DNA of 64,000 bases from Leishmania martiniquensis (lineage: Eukaryota; Euglenozoa; Kinetoplastea; Trypanosomatida; Trypanosomatidae): positions 423,936 to 487,935 of the forward strand of contig NC_090150.1 in NCBI RefSeq assembly GCF_017916325.1, in the 5' to 3' direction. Of the stretch, positions 1-9,351 are shown piece after piece. The notes beneath the pieces are model-generated. The model made no database searches, was not told the origin of the DNA, and saw only the letters and a program-made list of their open reading frames with translations. The position numbers and the translations under genes are program-made. Position 1 is the first letter of the stretch. Each line of letters starts with the position of its first letter.

Positions 1-28
1 GTTGGGTTGGGCTGGGAGGGAGAGTGTC

Positions 29-2842
29 TCACTGGGGGAACTCGGCTGTCCATGCGCCGTAGCCGCTGTCGGTGCTCGTGCCATCACCGATGACGGTGGC
101 CGCGCGTTGCTGTGCCTCCTCGCTTCGGCGTTCGTGCCCACTTCCGCTGGGAGGGTACAGCCGCACCTCCTCATGGCGGGGCAGCAGGTGCACGAAAAGC
201 AGCTCTGCTGCCATCTCCGCGCCGTACTCGTGGGCCCACAGCGTCATCAGACCGAGCTGATGTAGGGTCACCCGCCTGGAAGCGGCGCTATTAGGAGGGG
301 CGTCGTCACCATTTGTGAGGTCCAAATACCGATCAACGACGAGGCGTAGGCGCGCGTCGAGCACCCCGCGATCAAGCGAGAAGACCGTGATGTACGGCTC
401 CTCGTTCTCCAGCCAGTTGGCGCCCGCCCTGCTAAGCTGTTCCTCATCTTGCCGACGCCACAGGTGCTCGAGTACTTCTTCGGGTGTACGGTGCCACGTT
501 GGCAGAACCTCAACAAAGCGCAGCGGATAGCCGCAGAAACTTGAGCTTGTCACTGGGGCATCCGTGGAACGCCGCCCTGGTCGAGCATGCGGAAGGATAC
601 GCACGCACATGACCTCCATCACCGCATGCGCTGCGCGCTCGCACTTATCGGTGACATCAGCGTCGGCGATGAACGCCCGGCGCAGCGCTGCCACGACACG
701 CCCCTCAGATGTACTGCCGCTGCCCTGAAGACCTCCATATGTGCGTGGGTCGTACTGGGCAAGGGCGTGGCGCACCTCGGCCTCCATACCGCCTCGCACC
801 TCGCCCTCGTCTCCTTTGCCCCTTCCCCAGACATCGGCGCACACCGCGTTGGCGCGGCGGCGGTGACGTCGTCCCTCGGCCATGCGGCGCACCATCGGGT
901 TCGCGGCAGTGAGGAGCAGAAAGTATAGGAAGGAGCGGTAGTGTGTGGCGTGTGTGACAGAGAGGTTCCACCTCACCACGGCGGAGAGGCGGGCAACGGA
1001 GATGGGGATAGCCACCAGCTTGCGAAAGAGATGCGCGATAAGGCGGCGATTGACCTCGTGCATGGCGCTGTCGGACAGGCTTCGAGTTGGCAGATCACCC
1101 ATCATCGTGGCGAACAGGCCGCCTTCGCCGGCGTCCGTCGCGAAGGACACGGCGGCATCCGTTCCCTTTGTCCCTTCATTCCACCCAAGGGCTGGTGGCG
1201 CTGCGGCTGCCGCCGCAGCGCCTCGCGTCGTCGACGCCGCTGTGCCACACTCGCTCATGCGGACATCCGCCTTACTCCTTTGAGGACTGCCGTTGTACGC
1301 TACGACGCCGGCCACAGAGGAAGCCTGCAGCATCACATCGACAAGCGGGTGACCAGACGTGTGTGGCAGCCCTGCCAAGGCGGCGATGGCCTTGCGCAGC
1401 TGTGGGTCTGCTGATGACCCTGCCGCGCACGTGGCGAGACCGGTGGCCGGCCCCTCAGACGACTTGCGCCCGCCCGCCAAGGCGCTGTGGAGGAGGTACT
1501 GCGCGTGGGCGGTGGTCCACGTCGGCGACCCCGCCGCGCCGTCAAGCCACACGAAATTACTGTGACTCGTGACTGCCTGCTTTCGAGCAGCGGCTGGTGG
1601 CGCGTGTGTCTGCTGCTCACGTGTGCCGCCCGCGGAGCCGCTCAGGTACTTAGCGCCGCCGGTGGTGTGTGCTTCGTGGAACGCGGCGTGGGCCGCAGCC
1701 TTCGCCTGCGCTCCCCACTGCAGGGCATAGCAGAGCTTCGCAACTTCACGATCGCGCACTGGGTCCACCGTCGCCATCAACAGGGACGGCAACGCCGGGT
1801 AGGAGACGGCGCCGGAGTACGGCGAGACGCGGAACTCCGCGTCGGAAAAGATGATCGAAAGGAACATCCACTGCTCCACTTCGTGGCTCTCGGGCAGGCG
1901 AGACGTCACAGACGTTTCCGTCTCACCACTCCCACCGCCGCCGCACAGGGCCGCCACGAGCGGCACGACACTCTCGCGGTAGGCTTGGGACAGCTGCAGC
2001 CCTCGATGCCATAGAAGACGCTCTTCTGCCGCCGCAATGGCACCCTCGCTGCTACCTTCTTCGCCTGCCTTGTCCTCCGCCCTGCTCGCCGAGTGTTGCG
2101 TTGCGTCGCGTGCCCCGCCTCCCCCGCCTGACGCCTTTCTGGACGCCGCATGACTTCCCACGCAGGGTCCGCGCTGCTGCAATCCGTGGTCATACAGGTA
2201 TACGGCATGGGCGGCCCAGGCACACATGCTCGCCGTCTGCTCATCTACCACGCTGCGGTAGCGGGCGAAGAGGAGACTCGGCCGTAGCGGCTCGGGGGAA
2301 AGCAGTATGAGCTGTGCGAGAAGAGAGCGGATGCGAGGCTGCAAAGTTGCCACGGAGACGCCGCGGCCATCCACGTGCGGTACGACAGGGGGCGGCAGCG
2401 ACGGCGAAGACGAGGGTAGCGCGGATGAGGGCAGAGGAAGCGGAGAAAAGGGAGGTGACGCGCTTGCGCGACTGTCTGGCGAGCTGGCGCGCATCGCCTG
2501 CCCACCGCGTGTGAGCTGCACTGCTGGAGTGACGAGCTTCGTCTCGTCGCCCACCTTGTGCAGGCCCCCCACGCGTGCGCTTGCGCGAGCCTCGTCCACT
2601 GTGATGCCTCTCATTGGCGCAGCGAGTGCGCGTCTTTGCGCAGCCTCCGACACCGAACGTGTGTGACTTCCTGGACTGACGCGGCGACGGCGAGGGGTGA
2701 CACGGGCTGATGGACACCTCTTCTTCGCCTTGGGCTTTTTCGTCGTAGCCTTGTGGAGCGACGGCTTACGCCCGACAGTAGCCGCAATGTGGACACCGGC
2801 GGACTTCCGAGCTGCACGGGAGAGTGCCGATAGACGCATCAT
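29..2842 (-). CDS. conserved hypothetical protein, probable mitochondrial presequence
   Basis: I do not recognise the family. The frame is open from 3172, but the first 110 residues are low-complexity 5' flank rich in Cys/Val/His. I place the start at the Met-Met pair at 2842, giving 937 residues. It begins MMRLSALSRAARKSAGVHI, an Arg/Ser/Ala-rich, acid-free helix typical of a kinetoplastid mitochondrial targeting signal, followed by a Lys/Arg-rich stretch. The body has Ser/Pro- and Ala-rich linkers between helical blocks. The last 250 residues look globular and less repetitive (for example LENEEPYITVFSLDRGVLDARLRLVVDRYLDL). No catalytic motif or membrane segment is visible. The stop codon lies only 28 bases inside the window edge, so the gene is complete. 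Mitochondrial location is inferred from the N-terminus alone. Confidence 0.8.
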   Translation of the reverse strand: MMRLSALSRAARKSAGVHIAATVGRKPSLHKATTKKPKAKKRCPSARVTPRRRRVSPGSHTRSVSEAAQRRALAAPMRGITVDEARASARVGGLHKVGDETKLVTPAVQLTRGGQAMRASSPDSRASASPPFSPLPLPSSALPSSSPSLPPPVVPHVDGRGVSVATLQPRIRSLLAQLILLSPEPLRPSLLFARYRSVVDEQTASMCAWAAHAVYLYDHGLQQRGPCVGSHAASRKASGGGGGARDATQHSASRAEDKAGEEGSSEGAIAAAEERLLWHRGLQLSQAYRESVVPLVAALCGGGGSGETETSVTSRLPESHEVEQWMFLSIIFSDAEFRVSPYSGAVSYPALPSLLMATVDPVRDREVAKLCYALQWGAQAKAAAHAAFHEAHTTGGAKYLSGSAGGTREQQTHAPPAAARKQAVTSHSNFVWLDGAAGSPTWTTAHAQYLLHSALAGGRKSSEGPATGLATCAAGSSADPQLRKAIAALAGLPHTSGHPLVDVMLQASSVAGVVAYNGSPQRSKADVRMSECGTAASTTRGAAAAAAAPPALGWNEGTKGTDAAVSFATDAGEGGLFATMMGDLPTRSLSDSAMHEVNRRLIAHLFRKLVAIPISVARLSAVVRWNLSVTHATHYRSFLYFLLLTAANPMVRRMAEGRRHRRRANAVCADVWGRGKGDEGEVRGGMEAEVRHALAQYDPRTYGGLQGSGSTSEGRVVAALRRAFIADADVTDKCERAAHAVMEVMCVRILPHARPGRRSTDAPVTSSSFCGYPLRFVEVLPTWHRTPEEVLEHLWRRQDEEQLSRAGANWLENEEPYITVFSLDRGVLDARLRLVVDRYLDLTNGDDAPPNSAASRRVTLHQLGLMTLWAHEYGAEMAAELLFVHLLPRHEEVRLYPPSGSGHERRSEEAQQRAATVIGDGTSTDSGYGAWTAEFPQ

Positions 2843-3574
2843 GAGGATTATAGCAATACTGTGCGCATGCCTTCCTCCTTTCCCTTTCCTCCAGTGCGTC
2901 GTGTGCGCTACGCCGATACGACAACGCGTGAGTGCCTGTCGGGAGGTCGGCAGCAAGGAAGGGGAGGGGCAGGGACCATATACACAACACGACGCCGACG
3001 TGTGGAGCCACGAATGTGGCGTGGCGAAGGGGAGCGCCGGCCAGAGAAGAACAGAGTTCACACAGACACACACACACATACACATATTTCGACGAATCAG
3101 GAGTAAAGGGAGACGAGTCATTTTTTGATCATCTACGCGCGGGGAGGGGCCTCCCCGCTGGTGGCCGAGCAAGTGGTGGAGCGATGCACGCAGACTCTTC
3201 CACGCTTTCTCTCGCCCTCCTTAGCTGAGCGCCATTTGGGCCGCCATCCTCATCATACGCGCGCTTTTTTGTTTTCCTGTTGATGTCTGCCTTCCCGTTT
3301 GCGGTGAGGGCTCGCGCGATTTGCGGCGACGTCGCCGGAGAAGCGAGCATACAGCGGCCCGCGTTCGGGGGCGGGGCGGTGGATGAGAGCCGGACCGACG
3401 GCGCCTGCACAGACCTCGACGCAGCAGAGCTCCATGCAGACAGCATCACGTCTACAGATGGCAGGAACGCTCAATGGCGCGCCTCTGCGCTGCGGTGCTT
3501 TCTCCCTCCCCTACATAGGCATACATCATACGCCCACACGCGAAAAGTGCCAACAAGCGGCAGACGTGAATGCA
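2843..3574. other. intergenic region, 732 bp
   Basis: It holds a short (CA)n run near 3060-3085 and GC-rich sequence between two minus-strand genes. Short open frames here lack protein-like composition. No RNA gene or repeat seen. Confidence 0.6.
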
Positions 3575-4579
3575 TTATCGGTGCTTACGCACTATGGACA
3601 GCCGATTCATCTCCTTCGCCACCTGAGCCCGGATCCTCATCCACGTCGCCTCGGCGTCCGAGTCGAGGCTCTCGCCATCCACAACGCTAGCGGCCTTCTC
3701 CCCTGGCGACGGTGCGGAGGGGTTACCACTCGGCGCCATCGAGTCTTTCCCCATCTCCTCCGCATCGGTGTCGACCTTGCTTCTACCACGCAACTCGCGG
3801 CCTGGTGGCTGCAAACAGCGTTGAAATGCCCCGAATCGGCTCACGCGCTTCTTCGCCGGCGCCATCACTGACGAGGGCGTCGCCGCTGCTGCATCGCTGA
3901 CCGCAGAAGAGGCTCCCGATAGGGAGGCACGGCCGGCTTTTATGGGCGCTTTTGGCCAAGCGTTCAGCGCCTCCACGAGGAGATAGGCAGCAGATTGCTG
4001 CTGCTGTTGGCTATGGCCACGGGCATGGCTGCTGCTGTTGCCGCCTGCCTTTGCTACCTCCTCTTTGTCCACGCCGTCGTCGTCGACCTCATAATTTCCA
4101 TCCAGCCCTCTCTCGTCCGACTCCAAGCTGCCGTCGTCGCCGTCGCTGCTTGCTTCGATGGTGCTGCTGCCGCTCCCAGTCCCGGATGGGGTCGACTGTG
4201 ACTTGTCTGTTTTATCCAAGTCGTGATCACCGCACAGACTTGCTGACTCAGCCAACGCCAACGTCTGCAGCCGCCCTCGCATCTGCAAGAGCTGCTCGGC
4301 TGGGCTTCCGTGAAAGAGGTCTGCGCCAGATGGCGTGGCCGCGACACCGGCACAACCGCCTGCGCCGACGCTGCCGTGTGCGGTGGAGGAGGACGACGAC
4401 GAGCGCAGAAGTACTTCACGAATGACTTCTGCTGTGCGTAGCGCTGCACCCGTGTTGCGCCGCTGGAGATGCAGCAGCAGCTGCGTGTGAAGGCGAACAT
4501 ACGCTTCCTCAAGTGACTCCTCCTGCGCGATGGCCGCCTTTTCCGACGACAGCGGAGAGGACGAGGCGGGGGAAGCCAT
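3575..4579 (-). CDS. hypothetical low-complexity protein
   Basis: Unknown function. The open frame extends up to 5161, but the first 194 residues are His/Pro/Cys-rich 5' flank. The start at 4579 (MASPASSSPLSSEKAAIAQE) gives 334 residues. An N-terminal amphipathic helix (about residues 18-55, ESLEEAYVRLHTQLLLHLQR) is the only clearly structured part. It is followed by Ser runs, a strongly acidic Asp/Gly/Glu segment (about residues 140-180), a short Gln run and a basic C-terminal end (VAKEMNRLSIVRKHR). No membrane segment or signal peptide is visible. The composition suggests a largely disordered adaptor-type protein, but no role can be assigned. Confidence 0.65.
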   Translation of the reverse strand: MASPASSSPLSSEKAAIAQEESLEEAYVRLHTQLLLHLQRRNTGAALRTAEVIREVLLRSSSSSSTAHGSVGAGGCAGVAATPSGADLFHGSPAEQLLQMRGRLQTLALAESASLCGDHDLDKTDKSQSTPSGTGSGSSTIEASSDGDDGSLESDERGLDGNYEVDDDGVDKEEVAKAGGNSSSHARGHSQQQQQSAAYLLVEALNAWPKAPIKAGRASLSGASSAVSDAAAATPSSVMAPAKKRVSRFGAFQRCLQPPGRELRGRSKVDTDAEEMGKDSMAPSGNPSAPSPGEKAASVVDGESLDSDAEATWMRIRAQVAKEMNRLSIVRKHR

Positions 4580-5129
4580 ACGGGGGACGCCTCTGCCGAG
4601 CTGTGCCACATATACGAGTGCGCACGTGCATGTGCCGGGGGGGGAGATGGGCGGGGCACACACCGAAGAAGGGAGGGTGAGCGATGGTGAGGGGAAACTG
4701 TGGAGGAGCAGAGAGAGAAAAAGGCAAGCGCGAGGCCCGCCGAGTCGGCGGTGGGCATCCGGTGCGGTCCACGGTGAGAGGCGACGCGATGCGCCCACAG
4801 GGGAGAGAGAGAGACGGCGGGCTGTGAAAGCGCGGCAGGCACCAACAGCAGTCGCGTGAGAGCACCAGTCTATGCCTGCGCGCTGATGTGTGTTGGTGGG
4901 TCTGGCACACGGCACGTGCGCCTTTCTCACGAGAGCTGCATTCATGTGAGGAGAGCGATGGCGCAGGAAATTATGATGGCACTCTGCGCCTTTACAGGCG
5001 TGCGGGTCCACACTTCGCGCGAACGATGTGCACGGACACTGCGCGGTCTGCCACGCGTCTCTTTCACCGTGCGCTTTAGGGCGTTGCCGGCGAGGCGGTG
5101 TACGCGAGGTTTTCAACCGGTGGCGGCCG
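4580..5129. other. intergenic region, 550 bp
   Basis: It carries a purine-rich stretch (about 4630-4725), which is a pyrimidine tract on the coding strand just upstream of the 4579 start, as expected for a trans-splicing signal. Nothing else seen. Confidence 0.55.
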
Positions 5130-6995
5130 CTAACGCGGTGGGGTGTCGAGTGCACGCGCACCGAATGCGGCAGGGATCATGAGAAGCGTCGCCGTCAGCT
5201 GCAGCACCGCTGTCGCGATGAAACTGGACCGATAGCCGTACCACATTGTCAGGTAACCGCCAACGACGGCGCTTCCGGCCCAGGACACAGATGAAACGCT
5301 CTCGAGCGCCGACCACTTTGCGCGGCTGTCCTTCGTCACGCAATCCATTATGACACTGCGAGTGACACCGAAGACGGAGTTCATGAGCGCGTTGCGGCAA
5401 AGGAAGAGGGAGACAATGCCTGGCAGCGCCGCGACGGCGGACGGTGGCCGCGCGATGGCGAGCACGAAGAGCGCGGCTGTGCCCACCAGCCGCACGCACA
5501 GCGCTGTCAGGACGCGGCCCAGCCCACAGGTGTGTATGAGCCACGGCAAGCACATGGAGGTGGCGGCGGTCAGCAAGGTGGATGCGATGTAGATACCGTT
5601 GAGGCCGGCGGGGCTTACATGGCGCTCAGAGGCAAAGAAGAGAGGGAAGTACGGCAGCGACATGCCGGAGCCGATGGCGAGGAGGATGTCAACCAGGCTG
5701 ATCCAATACGGCACAGACGGCAGCGACAGCAAGCCATACCAGCGGCAGCGCTTGAGGCTGCCGACAACATGACGCACTGGTGGCAACCGTTCGCCGGCTT
5801 CGTGTGAGGCACCTATCCGGTTAGGCCATCGTTGCTGCCGACAAGTGCCTATACCTTTCGCAGATGCGCTGATGAGCCCTTCCCTGATCGCATCTTGGAC
5901 CGCCGTCCCTGTGCTTTCTCTGATGCCTCCTGCGCCGTCCTCGCAGCTTTCTCGGCCGAGGGCCACAGTGGAGTCGCTCAGCGGCAGTGCCTCGGTGAAC
6001 TGGAAGCGAGCGCAGCCCGATGGGGCGTCGGGGAGGTCGGCGCCGCCTGCTCCAGCCGCCGGCGCGGTCCCGGGACTCCTTGGCTCCTGCGCCACTGACT
6101 TCACCGCTGGGCACACCGATGGCTCGAGAACACCCGCGTGCTCCACAATGGCTGCCCGTGCTGGGGCGGGCTCTGATGCAGATGCGGCATCTGCCGCCGC
6201 GAAGTTGCGTGGCGGGTCGCCGCACGAAGCCACGCCGCAGCCCTCCGGCACAGCGTAGCGGTCCTGCAGCCAGCAAAGCGGCACTAAGGCAATGGGGTGC
6301 ACCGCTGCGCCGAGCGTCATCACCACGCGAAGGCGCCGCGGGCCCCAGTCGTTCCCCCACGCAATGAAGAGAAGCGCCGCCGTGCCGTAGCCCACGACGT
6401 AGCAAAGGGTCTGAATGACCCACTTGACATTGTAGATGGCGGTGCGCTGCCCCTGCGGGACGCTGTCGGCGAACAGCGCCTCGACGGCGGTCGAGGTGAT
6501 ACCGGTGTAGAGGCCCCACAACGCCTGCGCGCAGAGGATGAGCCACACCTGGGAGGTCCAGAAGGCACAGGCGAAAATCGCGAGGGCCACCGCGGCAAAG
6601 GCTGCCCCTGCACGAATACAGCGCTGCCGTGGATGGCGGTCGGCAACGCAGCCGGCAGCCATGGCCCCCAGCAGCTGCGCGACGCCGCTGACAGAAGCGG
6701 AGAAGCTCACTGTGACCACGCTCGACGATGTGCTGAGCAGGAAGACGGGCAGCAGTTGCATCGCCCACATGCTGTAGCAGGAGCCGTCGACGAAGTTGAA
6801 GCAGAGCGTGAAAAGGACGTTCGGGCTGTAGGATGAGAGCCGCCCTGAAGAGAGAGAGGGCGCATTGGCAGTAGCGAGGGGGTCTCGAGCCAGCGGCGAA
6901 TGGATTGGGAAGATGGACGAAGTCGGCAACAACGCCGTACGAGGCCCCAATGTCTCTTCGCCATCACCATCCTGACAGGCCTCCTCGAAGGTCAT
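5130..6995 (-). CDS. major facilitator superfamily transporter
   Basis: A 621-residue polytopic membrane protein with about 12 predicted helices in two groups of six. A hydrophilic N-terminus (about 55 residues) precedes TM1 (about 58-85). A degenerate MFS motif A, GCVADRHPRQR at about 115-125, lies between TM2 and TM3. TM6 ends near 243. A long polar central loop of about 170 residues (250-420) separates the halves, longer than in most MFS members. The second half carries KWSALESVSSVSWAGSA, which resembles plant and algal MFS proteins with a KWNSLES-like element. The substrate cannot be read from the sequence; plasma or organellar membrane is inferred. The start at 6995 is the only Met before the first helix with a plausible soluble N-terminus. 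Confidence 0.88.
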   Translation of the reverse strand: MTFEEACQDGDGEETLGPRTALLPTSSIFPIHSPLARDPLATANAPSLSSGRLSSYSPNVLFTLCFNFVDGSCYSMWAMQLLPVFLLSTSSSVVTVSFSASVSGVAQLLGAMAAGCVADRHPRQRCIRAGAAFAAVALAIFACAFWTSQVWLILCAQALWGLYTGITSTAVEALFADSVPQGQRTAIYNVKWVIQTLCYVVGYGTAALLFIAWGNDWGPRRLRVVMTLGAAVHPIALVPLCWLQDRYAVPEGCGVASCGDPPRNFAAADAASASEPAPARAAIVEHAGVLEPSVCPAVKSVAQEPRSPGTAPAAGAGGADLPDAPSGCARFQFTEALPLSDSTVALGRESCEDGAGGIRESTGTAVQDAIREGLISASAKGIGTCRQQRWPNRIGASHEAGERLPPVRHVVGSLKRCRWYGLLSLPSVPYWISLVDILLAIGSGMSLPYFPLFFASERHVSPAGLNGIYIASTLLTAATSMCLPWLIHTCGLGRVLTALCVRLVGTAALFVLAIARPPSAVAALPGIVSLFLCRNALMNSVFGVTRSVIMDCVTKDSRAKWSALESVSSVSWAGSAVVGGYLTMWYGYRSSFIATAVLQLTATLLMIPAAFGARALDTPPR

Positions 6996-7998
6996 TCGTT
7001 ACCTCGCACTGCCGACTGGGGCTGCGGTGACGCGGAAGAGAAAGAGTGATGATCTGTGCCACGTGAGGTGATGGCGTATGCGCGTGTGTGTGTGCACGTG
7101 TGCGCGCCTTCGCACAAATATCAGCCGAGTGACAGTGCTTGACTGACCTTTGGCATGTCTGGTGTGACGCTCGTACGTACACAGAGACGCTATCCTGTGG
7201 TTGGCAGCAGTATGAGGGCCACTGCACGCCGGTGCTGGAGGAGAGGCAAAAGGGAGAAGCGGGAAGAGCGTAAGGGGGTCAGGGGCAAGCCGGGTATCAG
7301 CAGCGGCGCCATGGTGCCCGAGCAGCCGCCGCGTTGTGTGCCACACAGAGAAAAAAGGGCAGGCAGGAGGGAGGACAAGTCGCAGGCAGGCAATGAAGGC
7401 GCGGTGCGATGACGCGCAGACCCACCCACACACACACACACAGAGGCGTGCTTCGTCCCTCCCCCCAGCGGAGATGCCGATGCCTCACCTTCCGCTTTCG
7501 TCGGAATATTTTCTCCTGCTCACCCGTCACGTAAAGGCCGACTCCGTGAGGCAGTGGCGTGCAAGATCGATCTCGAGCGCGTGTCCGAGCCAGTGTTTTG
7601 GCTAGGGATAGACAGACAGGCACGTATCGCCCTTCTCCTCGTGCGTAGGTTTGTATGTGTGTGCGTGTGTGTGGGCTGCGCGACACACTTTGTGCCGAAC
7701 GGAGAAGCAGAAGGCGAAAGGAAAGCCACCACGCGAGCGCAGGTGATTGCGTACATCTCGGCATGCGCACATAGGGGGTGACGAGCGCGCGCCGAGGGCT
7801 TTCACACTCCACCGCCGCCAACGACGCACACGGCAAACCACCATCCATTGGGAAGAGGTCACAGGTGCACACTCGTACACACGCGCACGCAGGCGCGGCA
7901 GCATCTCTTCCCCTCCCCTCGTTCGCCGTTCTCCGCGCTTCGCCCTCAGTGGACTCGGAGGGAGGGGAAAGGCGGTGTGTGTGCGTGTGGGGGGGCCA
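6996..7998. other. intergenic region, 1.0 kb
   Basis: Contains (CA)n/(GT)n runs at about 7425-7445 and 7650-7675 and GC-rich filler. Open frames on both strands are Thr/His/Cys-rich translations of dinucleotide repeats. No gene seen. Confidence 0.6.
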
Positions 7999-9351
7999 TC
8001 ACTCCTTATCGAGCAGCCAATGGCGACCAAAGTCGTGCCGCACGCACGTTTCCGTCATCAGTTCAGCCATCTCGTGCGTCGCCGCGGCCACGATAGTTGT
8101 GTCGTGCGCTATGTCGAGCGGCTTGCCGAGCATGTTGCACACGTAACCGCCGGCCTCGGTGACGAGAAGCGACCCGGCACAAAGATCCCACGCCTTAGCA
8201 GAGGGCTCGAGACACACGTCCACCCGCCCAGCAGCCACCTGCGCGAGGGTTGTCACGCAACTGCCATAGCTACGCAGCGCCGCAACAGGCGAGCGTAGCA
8301 GCTCCACCCGCATGGCCACGCTGCAGTCGATGGCGGCGTTGTGCTTGCGCTGGCGCAGAGCTGCGCTGTCGGGGCTGGTCGCCTCGGAAGGCGATAGCTC
8401 GACGCCGCGAGGGTAGTTGAACGCCACCACGGACGTCGTCGGCGCGGCCTTCGCGTTGACCCGGATTTGCCGCCCATTGACAAAGGCGCCAAAGCCCCTG
8501 ATGGCGGTGAAGAGCTCGCCGTTGCACTCCGGCACGACGCTCGGCGTGCTGTGCGTGATGGTGGGTGCGGCCTGCGGTGATGCCGCCGCCGCCGCTGTCC
8601 TCAGAGAGGAGGGGAACGGCGGCGTTGGGGGCAGCACCATGGCTGTCGCTGCAGGAGACCCTGACTCCTCCAGTATCTTGGTCTTGCTGGCGCCGGTGAG
8701 GGTGATGGGGGCGACCCCGGCGGAGCCACTCGGGGCCGCAGGAACTGCAGCCGCAGCGGGCGATGAGGTCGGAGACAGGGTCATCTGCTGCCGCTGCTGT
8801 TGCTGCTGCACGACATTCAGCATCGCCGCAGCCGCCACGGTGAGTCGAACACCAGAGCTAATGAAGGGTGTGAACACCACGGCCAGAACCGGCTGCTTGC
8901 GGTAGGTGAGTCCAATGCTGATGCTGCAGTCTGGTAGCCCGTGCGCGAAGGAAACGGCGCCGTCGAGATGGTCTACGACCCACGTGTAGCAGTCAGAGAG
9001 GGGAGTGCTGGAGTGAAGCGCTTTCGCTATGAACGCGAAGCGGATGTGAGGCGCCTCGCGCTGCACCCCCTCTGAGTATTGGCGAAGGATTCGCATGATG
9101 GTGTCACCACACTGCTGGTCGTGCTGTGCCACCAGGTTCGTCGCGGCCTCATTGGGGGTCGCGTCGTGGGCCGCAAGGGGGCTGGTGGTGCTGAAGGTGG
9201 CGGCGGCGGCCGCCGCCGTGCGGCGCTTCTCAACGCTCTGCCAGACGACGCGGCTGCCCTTGTCGGCTGCCTCGATGGCGACACCGAGGGCCTCGATGAG
9301 GTTCACATCTCCCGTGTCCGCCAACGCCGAAGCGGGCGCCGGGGCTGACAT
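7999..9351 (-). CDS. inositol monophosphatase-family protein, metal site degraded
   Basis: A 450-residue member of the FIG/IMPase fold (Mg-dependent sugar-phosphate phosphatases). Start chosen at 9351 because upstream codons are 5' flank. Family landmarks: VAQHDQQ (74-80) matches the N-terminal Asp motif. WVVDHLDGAVSF (124-135) matches the signature W-[I/V]-[I/V]-D-P-[I/L]-D-G-T-[T/N]-N-F and keeps both Asp ligands (D127, D130). ELFTAIRGFGAFVNG (279-293) matches the GAFLNG block. AWDLCAGSLLVTEAGG (387-402) matches the C-terminal WDVAAG motif with Asp389. Odd points: the usual GEE metal-ligand block reads FAFIAKAL (105-112) with no acid, the signature Thr is Ala132, and a 110-residue Ala/Ser/Pro/Gln-rich insertion (165-275) splits the fold. 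The fold assignment is strong; catalytic activity is doubtful. Confidence 0.85.
   Translation of the reverse strand: MSAPAPASALADTGDVNLIEALGVAIEAADKGSRVVWQSVEKRRTAAAAAATFSTTSPLAAHDATPNEAATNLVAQHDQQCGDTIMRILRQYSEGVQREAPHIRFAFIAKALHSSTPLSDCYTWVVDHLDGAVSFAHGLPDCSISIGLTYRKQPVLAVVFTPFISSGVRLTVAAAAMLNVVQQQQQRQQMTLSPTSSPAAAAVPAAPSGSAGVAPITLTGASKTKILEESGSPAATAMVLPPTPPFPSSLRTAAAAASPQAAPTITHSTPSVVPECNGELFTAIRGFGAFVNGRQIRVNAKAAPTTSVVAFNYPRGVELSPSEATSPDSAALRQRKHNAAIDCSVAMRVELLRSPVAALRSYGSCVTTLAQVAAGRVDVCLEPSAKAWDLCAGSLLVTEAGGYVCNMLGKPLDIAHDTTIVAAATHEMAELMTETCVRHDFGRHWLLDKE

Noticed and set aside
2843..3172. N-terminal extension of the first protein to the frame opening
   Set aside because: The extra 110 residues come from (CA)n and spacer sequence and would hide a good mitochondrial presequence at 2842.
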